The notes under the pieces are model-generated. The model made no database searches. It was not told the DNA's origin and was given only the letters and a program-made list of their open reading frames with translations. From the IMG/VR virus record IMGVR_UViG_3300036859_001054, positions 1 to 50,049 of that record: a stretch of DNA of 50,049 nt. One strand, 5' to 3'. How positions within the stretch are numbered: position 1 is the stretch's first letter; the number at the start of each line of letters is the position of its first letter. The translations under genes and the position numbers were made by a program. This DNA comes from a virus. This document shows positions 42,952 to 50,049 of this stretch, in pieces.

Positions 42952-44726
42952 CGCCCGCCTCCTTGTCCGAAAATCCAGTCCGCGCAACGCACGCGGCCCT
43001 TGCCTGAGTAAGTCGCCATATCCGCCGTCTTGATGGACCCCACGTTCTTCTCGAACCCGCTCGACGCGACGGTCGTGTCGCCCAGGGGCGCGAGATCCTC
43101 TCGGCTCAGGTCCTCGGGGTAGGCTTTCGCCAGCGCCTGGACCAGCTTCGCCATCGGCACCGTGACGGCCGCGACGCACTTCTCGAGGATCTCCGGCGTG
43201 TCGAGCGCGGCGACGTCGCCGGCGAGGGCGCGGCCCTCGTCGGTGAGCCGGTAGCAGCTGGGCTCTCCGTACTCGAGGAGGCCCCGGACCCGGAGCGTCC
43301 CGACGTTCTTCTCGTAGCCGCTCGAGGCGTGGGTCGTGTCCGCGATCGGGGCGACCCACGTGCGGCGCAGCTGCGTGAAGCCGAGGCCTTCGAGCCGCTT
43401 CGCGGCCTGGAGGATCTTCAGTTGCGGCCGCGTGAGCTCGGAGCCGTTGCCCTCGTGGGTTGCCTCCGACGGCGCCGGCGGAACGATCCGCGGCCGCGGC
43501 GCGGGGATCGGGACGGGGCGGCGCTCGAGGACGTTGACGGTGGGGGTCTCGGTCCGCTTCGCGAGGGCCGTGGCGATCGACTTCGCGCTCTCCTTCGTGT
43601 GGAGCGCCGCGACACCCAGCGCGTCGGCCGCGGTGGTGAGGCGCACGACGGTCCGCTCGAGTGTGGCGCGGTCCTTCTGCGACAGGACCGGGACCTCGAC
43701 GATCTTCGGTTTTACGGGCTTGAGAAAGGCGGGCGTCGGGACGAGCGTGGGCACGGCCTTCGAGCGCTTCAGCTGGAGCTCGAGCTCGTGGATCCGCTGC
43801 AGGAGGAGCTTGGGGTCCTCGCGCTTGGCCTTCTCGACCGTCTCCGACATCAGGGCACGCAGTCGATCGAGGTCGACCGGCGCCAGGCGCTTGGGCTCGC
43901 GGAGGACCTCGCCGGGCTTCGGGGTCTTGCCGCTGTCGTAGGTCTCCCGCTCCCGGATCTTCACCTGGCGGAAGATTCCCTGCTGCGGCCAGCAGACCCA
44001 CACGGTGCCGCGCTTGAGGGACGGCAGGGACTGGAGCAGCTCCTGCAGCTGGTCCACCGTGATGTCCTTGCCCTCGGCCCAGTCGACGATCGCCTTCTTG
44101 TCGCGCTTGTCGGTGGTCTGCCCCGCGATCAGGATCCCCGCTTGGGAGAGTACGTTCTTGCTCACCGCGGCCGAGCGCTGGGAAAGGATCGTCCCGCCGA
44201 TCCCGTTGATGCGGCCGCGCTTGAAGATCCGCTCGACGGCGCCGAGGCAGCGGCGCTCTTCCGGCATGGGGTTCTGCGGGGCGAACTGGTCGCCCTCGTC
44301 GAGGAAGAGGTGGATCGGGGTCCGGTTCTTCCGGTAGAGCCGCGTCGTGAAGGCCTCGACGAACCGCGTCTCCTCCGCGTTCGACTCGAAGCTCTTGAGG
44401 CTCAGGACCGCGGAGATCCCCGTATCCACGATCGTGTCGGCCATGAGCTCCCCGCTGGTGGGGCTGAGCGGCACGTCGCCGTGGGGCCCGCCGAAGATGT
44501 AGACCTCGAAGCCGGCGCGCAGGCCGTCGGCCGACGATCGCAGCCCCCACCAGGCGTCCGTCAGGTCGATCACGCAGACCTGCTGCTTGTGCTTGAGCAG
44601 CTCCTCCGCGATGACGGATCCGGTGTAGCTCTTCCCCATCCCCGTCCGCGCGAGCGTGGCAATCTTCTCGCACAGGATGTCGAGCGACAAATTGAAGTCT
44701 TCGGAGATCCTCAGCTTCGCCGTCAT
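42948..44726 (-). CDS. HerA/FtsK-like P-loop ATPase with tandem C-terminal winged helices
   Basis: 592 residues. Walker A RTGMGKSY (27-34) and Walker B PIHLFLDEGD (137-146). The arrangement KHKQQVCVIDLTDAWWGLRS, GGTILSQRSAAVSKNVLSQA and GILIAGQTTDKRDKKAIVDW matches DNA-translocating HerA/VirB4-type ATPases. After a linker (265-430) come two similar winged helices: 432-503 (ILQAAKRLEGLGF...HASSGYEKNVGTLRVRGLL) and 523-583 (VQALAKAYPEDLS...VASSGFEKNVGSIK). Upstream it overlaps the wHTH gene and downstream the ParB gene (ATGA both), so the three are made together. It is probably a DNA motor acting with ParB; specific role unknown. Confidence 0.82.
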   Translation of the reverse strand: MTAKLRISEDFNLSLDILCEKIATLARTGMGKSYTGSVIAEELLKHKQQVCVIDLTDAWWGLRSSADGLRAGFEVYIFGGPHGDVPLSPTSGELMADTIVDTGISAVLSLKSFESNAEETRFVEAFTTRLYRKNRTPIHLFLDEGDQFAPQNPMPEERRCLGAVERIFKRGRINGIGGTILSQRSAAVSKNVLSQAGILIAGQTTDKRDKKAIVDWAEGKDITVDQLQELLQSLPSLKRGTVWVCWPQQGIFRQVKIRERETYDSGKTPKPGEVLREPKRLAPVDLDRLRALMSETVEKAKREDPKLLLQRIHELELQLKRSKAVPTLVPTPAFLKPVKPKIVEVPVLSQKDRATLERTVVRLTTAADALGVAALHTKESAKSIATALAKRTETPTVNVLERRPVPIPAPRPRIVPPAPSEATHEGNGSELTRPQLKILQAAKRLEGLGFTQLRRTWVAPIADTTHASSGYEKNVGTLRVRGLLEYGEPSCYRLTDEGRALAGDVAALDTPEILEKCVAAVTVPMAKLVQALAKAYPEDLSREDLAPLGDTTVASSGFEKNVGSIKTADMATYSGKGRVRCADWIFGQGGGR

Positions 44727-44989
44727 GCGGTCCTCCCGAAGAGCTCGCCCTGGGCCTTCTCGACGAGCGTGTAGCGATAGATCGCGGCGCCGCGGTCGGT
44801 CCGCTGCTCGAAGCGGCACTCGATGTGGAAGCCGTTGGCTCGCAGCTCGGCGATGATGGAGTTGACCGCGCAGACCTGGGCCGCCTCGATGATCTCCCGC
44901 GTCGTCGCCCCCTTCGAGCCGCGGGAGCGGAGGAGCTGGAGCACCCGCTTCAGGCGCTCGCTCTTCTCGACCTTCGCCGCGTGCATCAC
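44723..44989 (-). CDS. Small winged-helix protein (88 aa), HTH_39-like
   Basis: 88 residues, MMHAAKVEKSERLKRVLQLL, RSRGSKGATTREIIEAAQVC, AVNSIIAELRANGFHIECRF, EQRTDRGAAIYRYTLVEKAQ. The plan (helix, 'TT.EI', recognition helix '..I.ELR..G..I', wing) matches phage helix-turn-helix proteins of the HTH_39 type. The ATG at 44989 is the start of the transcript segment after a 158-nt gap. The stop overlaps the HerA-like gene start. It is a natural candidate for autoregulation of the operon or DNA site recognition. Confidence 0.75.
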   Translation of the reverse strand: MMHAAKVEKSERLKRVLQLLRSRGSKGATTREIIEAAQVCAVNSIIAELRANGFHIECRFEQRTDRGAAIYRYTLVEKAQGELFGRTA

Positions 44990-45147
44990 TGTTCGCCCCT
45001 CAATCCGAATGTTTGGAGCCGCGGCGCACGCGCGGCCCCCTCTCGTTTCCTTCCCCTCGCCAGAGCCCCTTCTCCGTCTCGATCACCTTCCGTCGGGCCC
45101 GCGTGGTATCGGGCCCTCAGGGGGGCGATCCAGCCCCGCACGGGTCT
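44990..45147. other. Intergenic region upstream of the wHTH-HerA-ParB operon
   Basis: A 158-nt gap between the ATPase gene and the winged-helix gene. It contains a GC-rich stretch with the partial dyad GCCGCGGCGCACGCGCGGCC. No clear -35/-10 pair or open frame is visible. A promoter for the operon could lie here. Confidence 0.3.
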
Positions 45148-47427
45148 CTAGGCCGCCCGCGCCTCCTCGTGCTGCAGGCGGACGACGTTCCAGTCGGGGA
45201 ACACGGCGCCCTCGTCGACGTGGGGCGTCATGACGATCGCGGTGAAGTGGCCCGCTTCTTCCGGCGGCGCGATGGCGCGGATGCCGGCGAGGAGTTGGGG
45301 CAGGATCTCCTTCGTCTCGCCGGCCTCGACGAGCAGGACCTTGAGGATGCTCGGCCGGATCAGGACGACCGCGGCCGTCATGCCCGCGGCGAAGAGCGTC
45401 CACCCCCCGCCCGACATCGTCTGGATCGGAACCTCGTGGCCGGCAGGGGTCTTCCATCCGATCACGCACACGCCCTGCGACGCGCGGATGAACGCCCGCT
45501 CCTGCCGCCCCGCGGCCTGGAGGAACTCGTTCAAGATCCGGAGGAGCGGCCCCTCGGCGCTGGAGATCTCCCGCTCGCGCTGGCGCTGGAGTCCCCACTC
45601 GATCGCCGAGAACACGGCGTGCTCGGCCTTCGCGGTCTCTATGGAGTCGAGTACGTGGCGGATCTCGGAGTGGGTCGCCTTCGCGTGCGCGAGGGTGTTG
45701 AGCCGGGCCACGGTCTCGTCGAGCTTCTTCTTCAGGTCCTCGAACCCCGTCGCGGCCGCGGGCGGTTCCTGCGCGAGGATGTCGGCCAGGCGCTTGCCTC
45801 CGGACTGCACGGCAACGGCGGCGCGCTCGAGGACGCCTAGGGTGCGGCGGTCCTGCTCCTCGATCTCCTTGATGCGATCGACGATGCCGACCTTGTGGCC
45901 GGTGAGCTCGCGGACGCGCTGCCGCCAGCCCTCGTGCTCCGTCTCGAACTTCTGCCGGCGGTCCTCGCGGGACTTGCGCGACCGGGACTGGAGGCCGGAG
46001 ATCTCCTCGCGGATCCGCTTGGCCTTCTCGACCTTGTCGACGTTTGACTTCGAGATCTCCGCGGCGCGGGCTTTGAAGTCGACGAGCGCGGCCTTCGCAG
46101 TGGCCAGCATGTCATCGAGGTGGTCGGGCTCGTCCTTTAGCGCGGCCGCGGCGAGCTCCACCAGGCGCGCCCCGTCTGCCTTCACGCCGTCGACCTTGGA
46201 CTTCGACAGCCGCTGGCCGATCTTCTTGATCTCCGACCAGGGCGACTTCGCCAGTGCCTCGATGTGTTCCTCGAGGGAGGCGACCCGCGCTTCCTGTCCG
46301 GCGACGTCGGGGACGCCGGCGAAGGACGGGGTGAGGTCCGCGAGCTGGGCGTTCAGGTCCTGCGCCCTCTTGTCGAGCTCCTGGGCCTCGTTGTCGGACG
46401 GCTGCTGCGGCGGCGCCTGGTTGGCTTCGTCGAGCGCCCTGTTCGCGTGGGCCAGCTGCGCCTTGAGGTCCTCGAGCTGCTTGACCCGCTCCTCGACGCC
46501 GGCGCGGATCGTCTTGGCGTCCGCGAGTTGGAGCTGCGACGAGTCGAACTCTCTCTGCGCGGCCGCGCGGGCATCCTCAGCCCGCTTCGCGGCGGCGCCA
46601 CGTTCGCGTGCGGCCCCGAGGTCCTGATGGATGGTGACGCGGTCCGCCTCGAGCCGGTCGATCTCGGCCTGGCTCGGTTCGGGGATCTCGGCCGCGCGGA
46701 TCCGGAGCTCGCTCTCGGCGGCCTGCTTCTTCCGGAGTCCATCCGCCGCGCGGTTCTTCTCGTCGTTCGCCCAGGTCAGGGCCCCGATGATCCCCGTCGC
46801 GGTGATCTTGGCGAGGAGATCGTCGCCGACCTCGTCGAGGATCTTGACCTGCTTCTCCGGCGCCATTTCGAGGGCCTTGGTGTAGTCCTTGGGCATCCGA
46901 CTTTCGTCCTTCACGTCGGCCAGGCGCATGGCGATCCACCGGGCCACGGCGACGGCCAGGTCCCGCGGGGACTTCTGGCCGGCCGCGAGGAGCTGCTCGA
47001 TCCGTGCGGCCCGCTGGTTCGGTGTGGCCGCGAGGAGTTGACGGATGTCGAGGCATTCGGCGACGTCGAGCTCCTCGGCGCCGAAGAGTCCGCGGATCTC
47101 CTCCGAGGCTTCCGTCGTCGTGGTCTTGGCGCTCTTGAGCCACGAGGCCTGCGCCCCCTGGACGAACCCGCGCTCCGTGCGGTCGAGCGTCCGGAGGATG
47201 GTGCGCGACTCGTCGATCGCCAGCCGCACCGACATCGACCCGTCGCGCACGAGCGCCGCGGTGTCGGCTGGCCGCTTGCCCAGCGCCGGCACGTACCCGA
47301 TCGCGGCGAACCTCACCGCTTCGGCCGCCGTGGACTTCCCGCTTTCGTTCGGGCCCGTCAGGACGGTGAGCCGTTCCAGCTCGAGGTCGATGTCGTGGCC
47401 CTTCATTCCCTTCGTCGAAATCCGCAT
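45148..47427 (-). CDS. SbcC/Rad50-like AAA ATPase
   Basis: The start MRISTKGMKGHDIDLELERL is preceded by GGAGGAG. Walker A is GPNESGKST at 25-33. The central about 400 residues are coiled coil (EKNRAADGLRKKQAAESELR, QLQLADAKTIRAGVEERVKQ, REEISGLQSRSRKSREDRRQ). Near the C-terminus come TMSGGGWTLFAAGMTAAVVL (signature) and ILKVLLVEAGETKEILPQLL, a Walker B with EAGE rather than DE(A/P). The plan is that of SMC-like SbcC/RecF-type ATPases. It probably assists a nuclease, here the Fe-S nuclease at 48540-49367, in end processing and recombination. No SbcD-like partner is adjacent. The family is firm; partner inferred. Confidence 0.85.
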   Translation of the reverse strand: MRISTKGMKGHDIDLELERLTVLTGPNESGKSTAAEAVRFAAIGYVPALGKRPADTAALVRDGSMSVRLAIDESRTILRTLDRTERGFVQGAQASWLKSAKTTTTEASEEIRGLFGAEELDVAECLDIRQLLAATPNQRAARIEQLLAAGQKSPRDLAVAVARWIAMRLADVKDESRMPKDYTKALEMAPEKQVKILDEVGDDLLAKITATGIIGALTWANDEKNRAADGLRKKQAAESELRIRAAEIPEPSQAEIDRLEADRVTIHQDLGAARERGAAAKRAEDARAAAQREFDSSQLQLADAKTIRAGVEERVKQLEDLKAQLAHANRALDEANQAPPQQPSDNEAQELDKRAQDLNAQLADLTPSFAGVPDVAGQEARVASLEEHIEALAKSPWSEIKKIGQRLSKSKVDGVKADGARLVELAAAALKDEPDHLDDMLATAKAALVDFKARAAEISKSNVDKVEKAKRIREEISGLQSRSRKSREDRRQKFETEHEGWRQRVRELTGHKVGIVDRIKEIEEQDRRTLGVLERAAVAVQSGGKRLADILAQEPPAAATGFEDLKKKLDETVARLNTLAHAKATHSEIRHVLDSIETAKAEHAVFSAIEWGLQRQREREISSAEGPLLRILNEFLQAAGRQERAFIRASQGVCVIGWKTPAGHEVPIQTMSGGGWTLFAAGMTAAVVLIRPSILKVLLVEAGETKEILPQLLAGIRAIAPPEEAGHFTAIVMTPHVDEGAVFPDWNVVRLQHEEARAA

Positions 47428-47505
47428 CTGCTCCTCCATTCCGTCATGCAACCGTTCACCGGGAGGCCCCCGCTTCGGAGGCCCCCCGCGTTTGCGGTCG
47501 GACGA

Positions 47506-48525
47506 CTACCGACCGAACAGGGTGGACCCGCCTTTGGAGGGCTTGTCCGCCCCGGGCTTGGCGGCGCCGCCGGCGGGCGGTGCCTGGCCCTTCGACTCGG
47601 CGATCTCGCGTTCCTTGATTCGAGCGATCTCCTCCGGGGTCATGGTCATGGGAGGATCCTCGCCCTCGTCGGATCCGGGCTCGCGCGTGGTCTCGGCCTT
47701 GAGCGTGCCGGCGGCCGTGGTCGCGTCGTTGACGGGACCGACCGGAGCCTTCGGTTCGGCCGGCGGGAAGAGCTCGGCGACGGTGACCTCGCCGTTCTCG
47801 AGGGCCTTCTTGTCGCCGCGGAAGTCCGCGACGTCGCGCGTGGTCCACTCGGCCATCGGCTTGCCGGCCTTGGCGACGAGCTGCTCGGCCGTCACGCCCC
47901 TCGTCTTGAAGTAGGCCTCGATCTGCGTCTTGAACTCGTCGAGCTTCTTCGGGTCAATACCCCTCTGGACCGCGTCCTTCGCCTTCTCGATTGCGCGTTC
48001 GACAAGCCAGCGCGGCACGGCGTTCACGACGACGTTTCGGATCGCCTTCGACTGGCCGATCTGGAGGGCCATGTCGAGCTTGCGGTCCGGGTCGTACTTG
48101 CCCTGGACCGCGTTCTTCCGCTGCCGGAAGACGCGCTCGGTCTGGAATCCCTTCTCGAGGTCGATGAACCTGGGCGTGATGTAGAAGGCCTCGTCCGTCT
48201 CGCTCAGCTCCACAGTGAGCGCGGCGTTCGTCCACTCCCGGGCGAGGCTGTTCGCGAGGCCGATGGACGGCCCCTCGATGCGCTGGCCTCCGGCGGACCA
48301 GTTGTAGTAGAAACTGTCCCCCGCATACTCGGCCTCGCGCTCGATCGCCTTCACGATCTTGTCGAGGTCGCGGGGCCTCTGCACCGTGATCGCCGTCACG
48401 AACGGCGTCCCAGACTTCATCAGGGACCGTCCCCGTTCGAGCAGCTCAGCGGGCACCCCGAGGGGCTCTGATCCCGGCATGGGCTCGGGTTCCCTGATTG
48501 CCGGTCCTCCGCGGTCGTTCGCCAT
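47506..48525 (-). CDS. Phage recombination protein, candidate single-strand annealing protein
   Basis: 339 residues. I recognise the pattern DLDKIVKAIEREAEYAGDSFYYNWS, GQRIEGPSIGLANSLAREWT and AFYITPRFIDLEKGFQTERV, RKLDMALQIGQSKAIRNVVV, AVPRWLVERAIEKAKDAVQ from phage genomes, where it sits beside exonuclease genes. The C-terminal 130 residues are disordered and charged. Its location between an SbcC-like ATPase and a RecB/Cas4-type nuclease makes a strand-annealing role (RecT/Erf/Rad52-like) likely. There is no direct motif proof. The start MANDRGGPAIREPEP is the first Met after an AAAGGAGAC-type box. Confidence 0.7.
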   Translation of the reverse strand: MANDRGGPAIREPEPMPGSEPLGVPAELLERGRSLMKSGTPFVTAITVQRPRDLDKIVKAIEREAEYAGDSFYYNWSAGGQRIEGPSIGLANSLAREWTNAALTVELSETDEAFYITPRFIDLEKGFQTERVFRQRKNAVQGKYDPDRKLDMALQIGQSKAIRNVVVNAVPRWLVERAIEKAKDAVQRGIDPKKLDEFKTQIEAYFKTRGVTAEQLVAKAGKPMAEWTTRDVADFRGDKKALENGEVTVAELFPPAEPKAPVGPVNDATTAAGTLKAETTREPGSDEGEDPPMTMTPEEIARIKEREIAESKGQAPPAGGAAKPGADKPSKGGSTLFGR

Positions 48526-48539
48526 CGCCGTCTCCTTTC

Positions 48540-49367
48540 CTATTCCTCGCCCTTCGCCGCAGCGGCCATCCGCTGACTGTTCACGTAAGGGCATGTGTCC
48601 CAGTAGCCGCACCACTTCGGGGAGCAGATCCACGACCCGACGCCGGCGGGGGCGTAGATCCCCGCCTGGCGCGCGCGGATCATCACGTTGATCCGGTTGA
48701 AGAGGGCGCGGCGGTCCGCCTCCGTGCGGGTCGTCGAGAGGACCTGGTGCTTCGGTCCGGACTTGAGATCCACGAGCACGTCGAGGTCGATGCCGGTCGG
48801 CTTCTTCCCCGTCTTCTTCTCGTAGAGGTATTCGTAGAGGGTGAGCTGGTTCGACTCGTCCGCGTCCTTCTGGCTCTTCGAGCGGGCCGAAGTCTTGAAA
48901 TCCTTGAGGCGCCCCTGCACCGTCGAGACGTCGATCGTGCCGGCGAGGTCGACCGCGACGTTCGGCAGCTCGACGATGATCTTCTCCTCGACGAGATCCG
49001 GCTGGATGGTGGGCGCGACCTTGTCGGCGTAGAGGCCCGTGAGCGCGGTGACCGAATCGAGCGTCCGCGCGATGGTCGGCTTGAGGCCGATGCTCTGCTC
49101 GTCGGGCGTGAGGCGGAACCCCTCCTTGGACTTCTTCTCCTCGAAGCTGGCCACCGCCGCGTCGATAAGGTCCTTCTTCGGGAGGTCGACGCCGGACTTC
49201 TTCTTCTGCCGGTGGTTGACCTGGGCGGCGCCGTGGACGCCGGATCCGCGGAGCGCGGCCGTGCCCGGCAGGTCCGGCTCGCGCTCGACGTAGTGCCGGC
49301 GGTAGGCTTCCCCGCAGAGCTCGAACTTGGCGAGCTGGGACTGGTGGACTTCGATGCGGTCGGTCAT
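48540..49367 (-). CDS. Cas4/RecB-type Fe-S nuclease (PD-(D/E)xK)
   Basis: 275 residues. Cys18 (KFELCGEAYRRHYV) and a C-terminal trio Cys248, Cys253, Cys259 (SWICSPKWCGYWDTCPYV) form a 4Fe-4S site. His45 (GSGVHGAAQVNH), Asp146 (GTIDVSTVQGRLKDFKTSA) and Asp156-x-Lys158 give the D...DxK nuclease core, followed by a Q-x3-Y helix (QLTLYEYL, 174-178). This is the plan of Cas4 and AddB/RecB-type nucleases. It would resect DNA ends for the annealing protein. It lies 14 nt from that gene. Assignment is strong; DNA polarity unknown. Confidence 0.87.
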   Translation of the reverse strand: MTDRIEVHQSQLAKFELCGEAYRRHYVEREPDLPGTAALRGSGVHGAAQVNHRQKKKSGVDLPKKDLIDAAVASFEEKKSKEGFRLTPDEQSIGLKPTIARTLDSVTALTGLYADKVAPTIQPDLVEEKIIVELPNVAVDLAGTIDVSTVQGRLKDFKTSARSKSQKDADESNQLTLYEYLYEKKTGKKPTGIDLDVLVDLKSGPKHQVLSTTRTEADRRALFNRINVMIRARQAGIYAPAGVGSWICSPKWCGYWDTCPYVNSQRMAAAAKGEE

Positions 49368-49696
49368 CGGGTTTCCCTTCCTTGCTCGCGCTTGTCGCGC
49401 TCGTAGCAGGCCGCGGCCGTCTCGCAGATCCCCTCGACCATGCGGGAGGATCCGTCGTCGGTGGCCTCGACGCTGATGGTGTGGGGGGTCGGGCAGCCGA
49501 AGCAGCGGGTCTCGAGCTGGCCGACGGCGGGGACGCGCCTCGAGGAGATCGCGTTGACCAGGTCGAGCTCGATGCCCTTCTCCTGGTAGATCCCCCGCAC
49601 CGAGACCATGAGCCGCGCGTCGTGGGTCACGCAGGCGACCGACCGCGCGGACCAGTCGATCAGGACGTACTCGCGGATCTTCTCGGGGAGGGCCAT
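49364..49696 (-). CDS. Small hypothetical protein with CFGC motif (110 aa)
   Basis: The start MALPEKIREYVLIDWSARSV overlaps the previous stop (TAATG), and its own stop overlaps the next ATG (ATGA). The middle carries VPAVGQLETRCFGCPTPHTI and the late part EGICETAAACYERDKREQ, which together supply four Cys for a zinc site. Strand-rich N-terminus (EYVLIDWSARSVACVTHD). No family known to me. It is likely part of the early recombination/DNA-metabolism operon because of the tight coupling to the nuclease gene. Confidence 0.6.
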   Translation of the reverse strand: MALPEKIREYVLIDWSARSVACVTHDARLMVSVRGIYQEKGIELDLVNAISSRRVPAVGQLETRCFGCPTPHTISVEATDDGSSRMVEGICETAAACYERDKREQGRETR

Positions 49697-50049
49697 TACC
49701 AATTCCCTCCCGCCGTCCCGGCTTCGCCGAACGTGCAGGGTCCGCAGAGGCCCGTCTCGGGAACGATGGGCGTGGCGCCGCAGGTCTGACACTTCCTCGT
49801 CCAGTCGGGGCGGCCCGCCGGCCCGGGGACCGGCACCGCCGGGCCCTCGGCCTTGGCAATCGCGGCATCGGCCGCGTCACATGCCCGCGACTGGTGACCC
49901 TCGGGCCGGAACATTTCGAGCATCCCCTTCAGCGCCTTCAGGAGCTCCGGCGCGACGAGGTGCGTGCGACACCAGCGGATCTCCAACGGCTCGTAGCCGC
50001 CGGCGAGGATGACGCAGCCGCAGGCGAGCCGGTGCTGATGGCCGCTCAT
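49696..50049 (-). CDS. Small zinc-ribbon hypothetical protein, at window edge
   Basis: 117 residues. The ATG is the last three bases of the window, so an upstream start cannot be excluded. An N-terminal Cys/His set (HQHRLACGCVILAGGYEPLE, WCRTHLVAPE) is followed by a helix LLKALKGMLEMFRPEG and the Ala-rich AACDAADAAIAKAEG-type segment (RACDAADAAIAKAEGP). The C-terminus has CQTCGATPIVPETGLCGPC, a four-Cys zinc ribbon. Its stop overlaps the next gene (TAATG). Similar small proteins are common at the start of early phage operons. Function unknown. Confidence 0.65.
   Translation of the reverse strand: MSGHQHRLACGCVILAGGYEPLEIRWCRTHLVAPELLKALKGMLEMFRPEGHQSRACDAADAAIAKAEGPAVPVPGPAGRPDWTRKCQTCGATPIVPETGLCGPCTFGEAGTAGGNW

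Noticed and set aside
41080-43011. Long plus-strand open frame of 643 codons opposite ParB
   Set aside because: Shadow of the ParB-like gene; the composition is biased (Leu, Arg, Asp, Val) and no motif is present.
46264-48471. Plus-strand frame of 735 codons opposite the SbcC-like and annealing genes
   Set aside because: Typical GC-rich antisense shadow with no start signal; the minus-strand products have clear domains.

Overview
The window is one GC-rich (about two thirds G+C by eye) tailed-phage or prophage genome, or most of one. It carries an integrase, both terminase subunits, portal, head protease/scaffold, major capsid protein, head-tail connectors, tail tube, tape measure and tail-tip genes, but no contractile sheath. 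This points to a temperate siphovirus. I see no host housekeeping genes, rRNA, transposase or CRISPR array, so the host cannot be named from the sequence beyond a high-GC bacterium. Both window edges coincide with start codons (integrase at 1, a minus-strand gene at 50049), so either end gene could be longer.

Layout. (1) 1-5664 is an accessory/lysogeny end. It holds a tyrosine integrase with an extra helix-turn-helix, a small conserved protein, a methyltransferase fused to an Mrr-like nuclease, a ribbon-helix-helix-like protein, an SSB, a class II tRNA, and a two-gene plus-strand operon behind a promoter with a perfect 16-bp palindrome. (2) 5674-20014 (minus) is the tail tip/fibre module and tape measure, including a protein with twelve tandem repeats. 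(3) 20070-20396 (plus) is a lone moron-like gene with its own promoter. (4) 20408-32907 (minus) runs through the tail assembly chaperones (with a -1 frameshift site), tail tube, connectors, capsid, decoration protein, protease/scaffold, minor head protein, portal and terminase. (5) 32987-41156 (minus) holds a ParB-methyltransferase fusion, many small zinc-binding proteins, an O-like replication protein with candidate origin iterons inside its gene, RuvC, a thioredoxin-fold protein and a FliA-type sigma factor. (6) 41200-50049 (minus) is the early region: wHTH, HerA/FtsK-like ATPase and large ParB-like protein in one coupled operon, then an SbcC-like ATPase, a candidate annealing protein and a Cas4/RecB-type Fe-S nuclease.

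Almost everything from 50049 down to 5674 is read leftward, with many 4-nt ATGA overlaps. Recombination and replication genes are therefore read first, then packaging, head and tail. The nuclease, SbcC-like ATPase, candidate annealing protein, RuvC and SSB look like one recombination toolkit. The O-like protein and its internal iterons look like the replication start. No endolysin, DNA polymerase, CI-like repressor or ParA was recognised.

Most unusual signals: 10-11-bp phased iterons crossing reading frames inside the replication gene; a 22-bp exact repeat holding a 16-bp palindrome at two distant sites; a wHTH-HerA-ParB operon with no ParA; a class II tRNA with a serine-like body but a leucine anticodon; the MTase-Mrr fusion; and the integrase with an inserted HTH.
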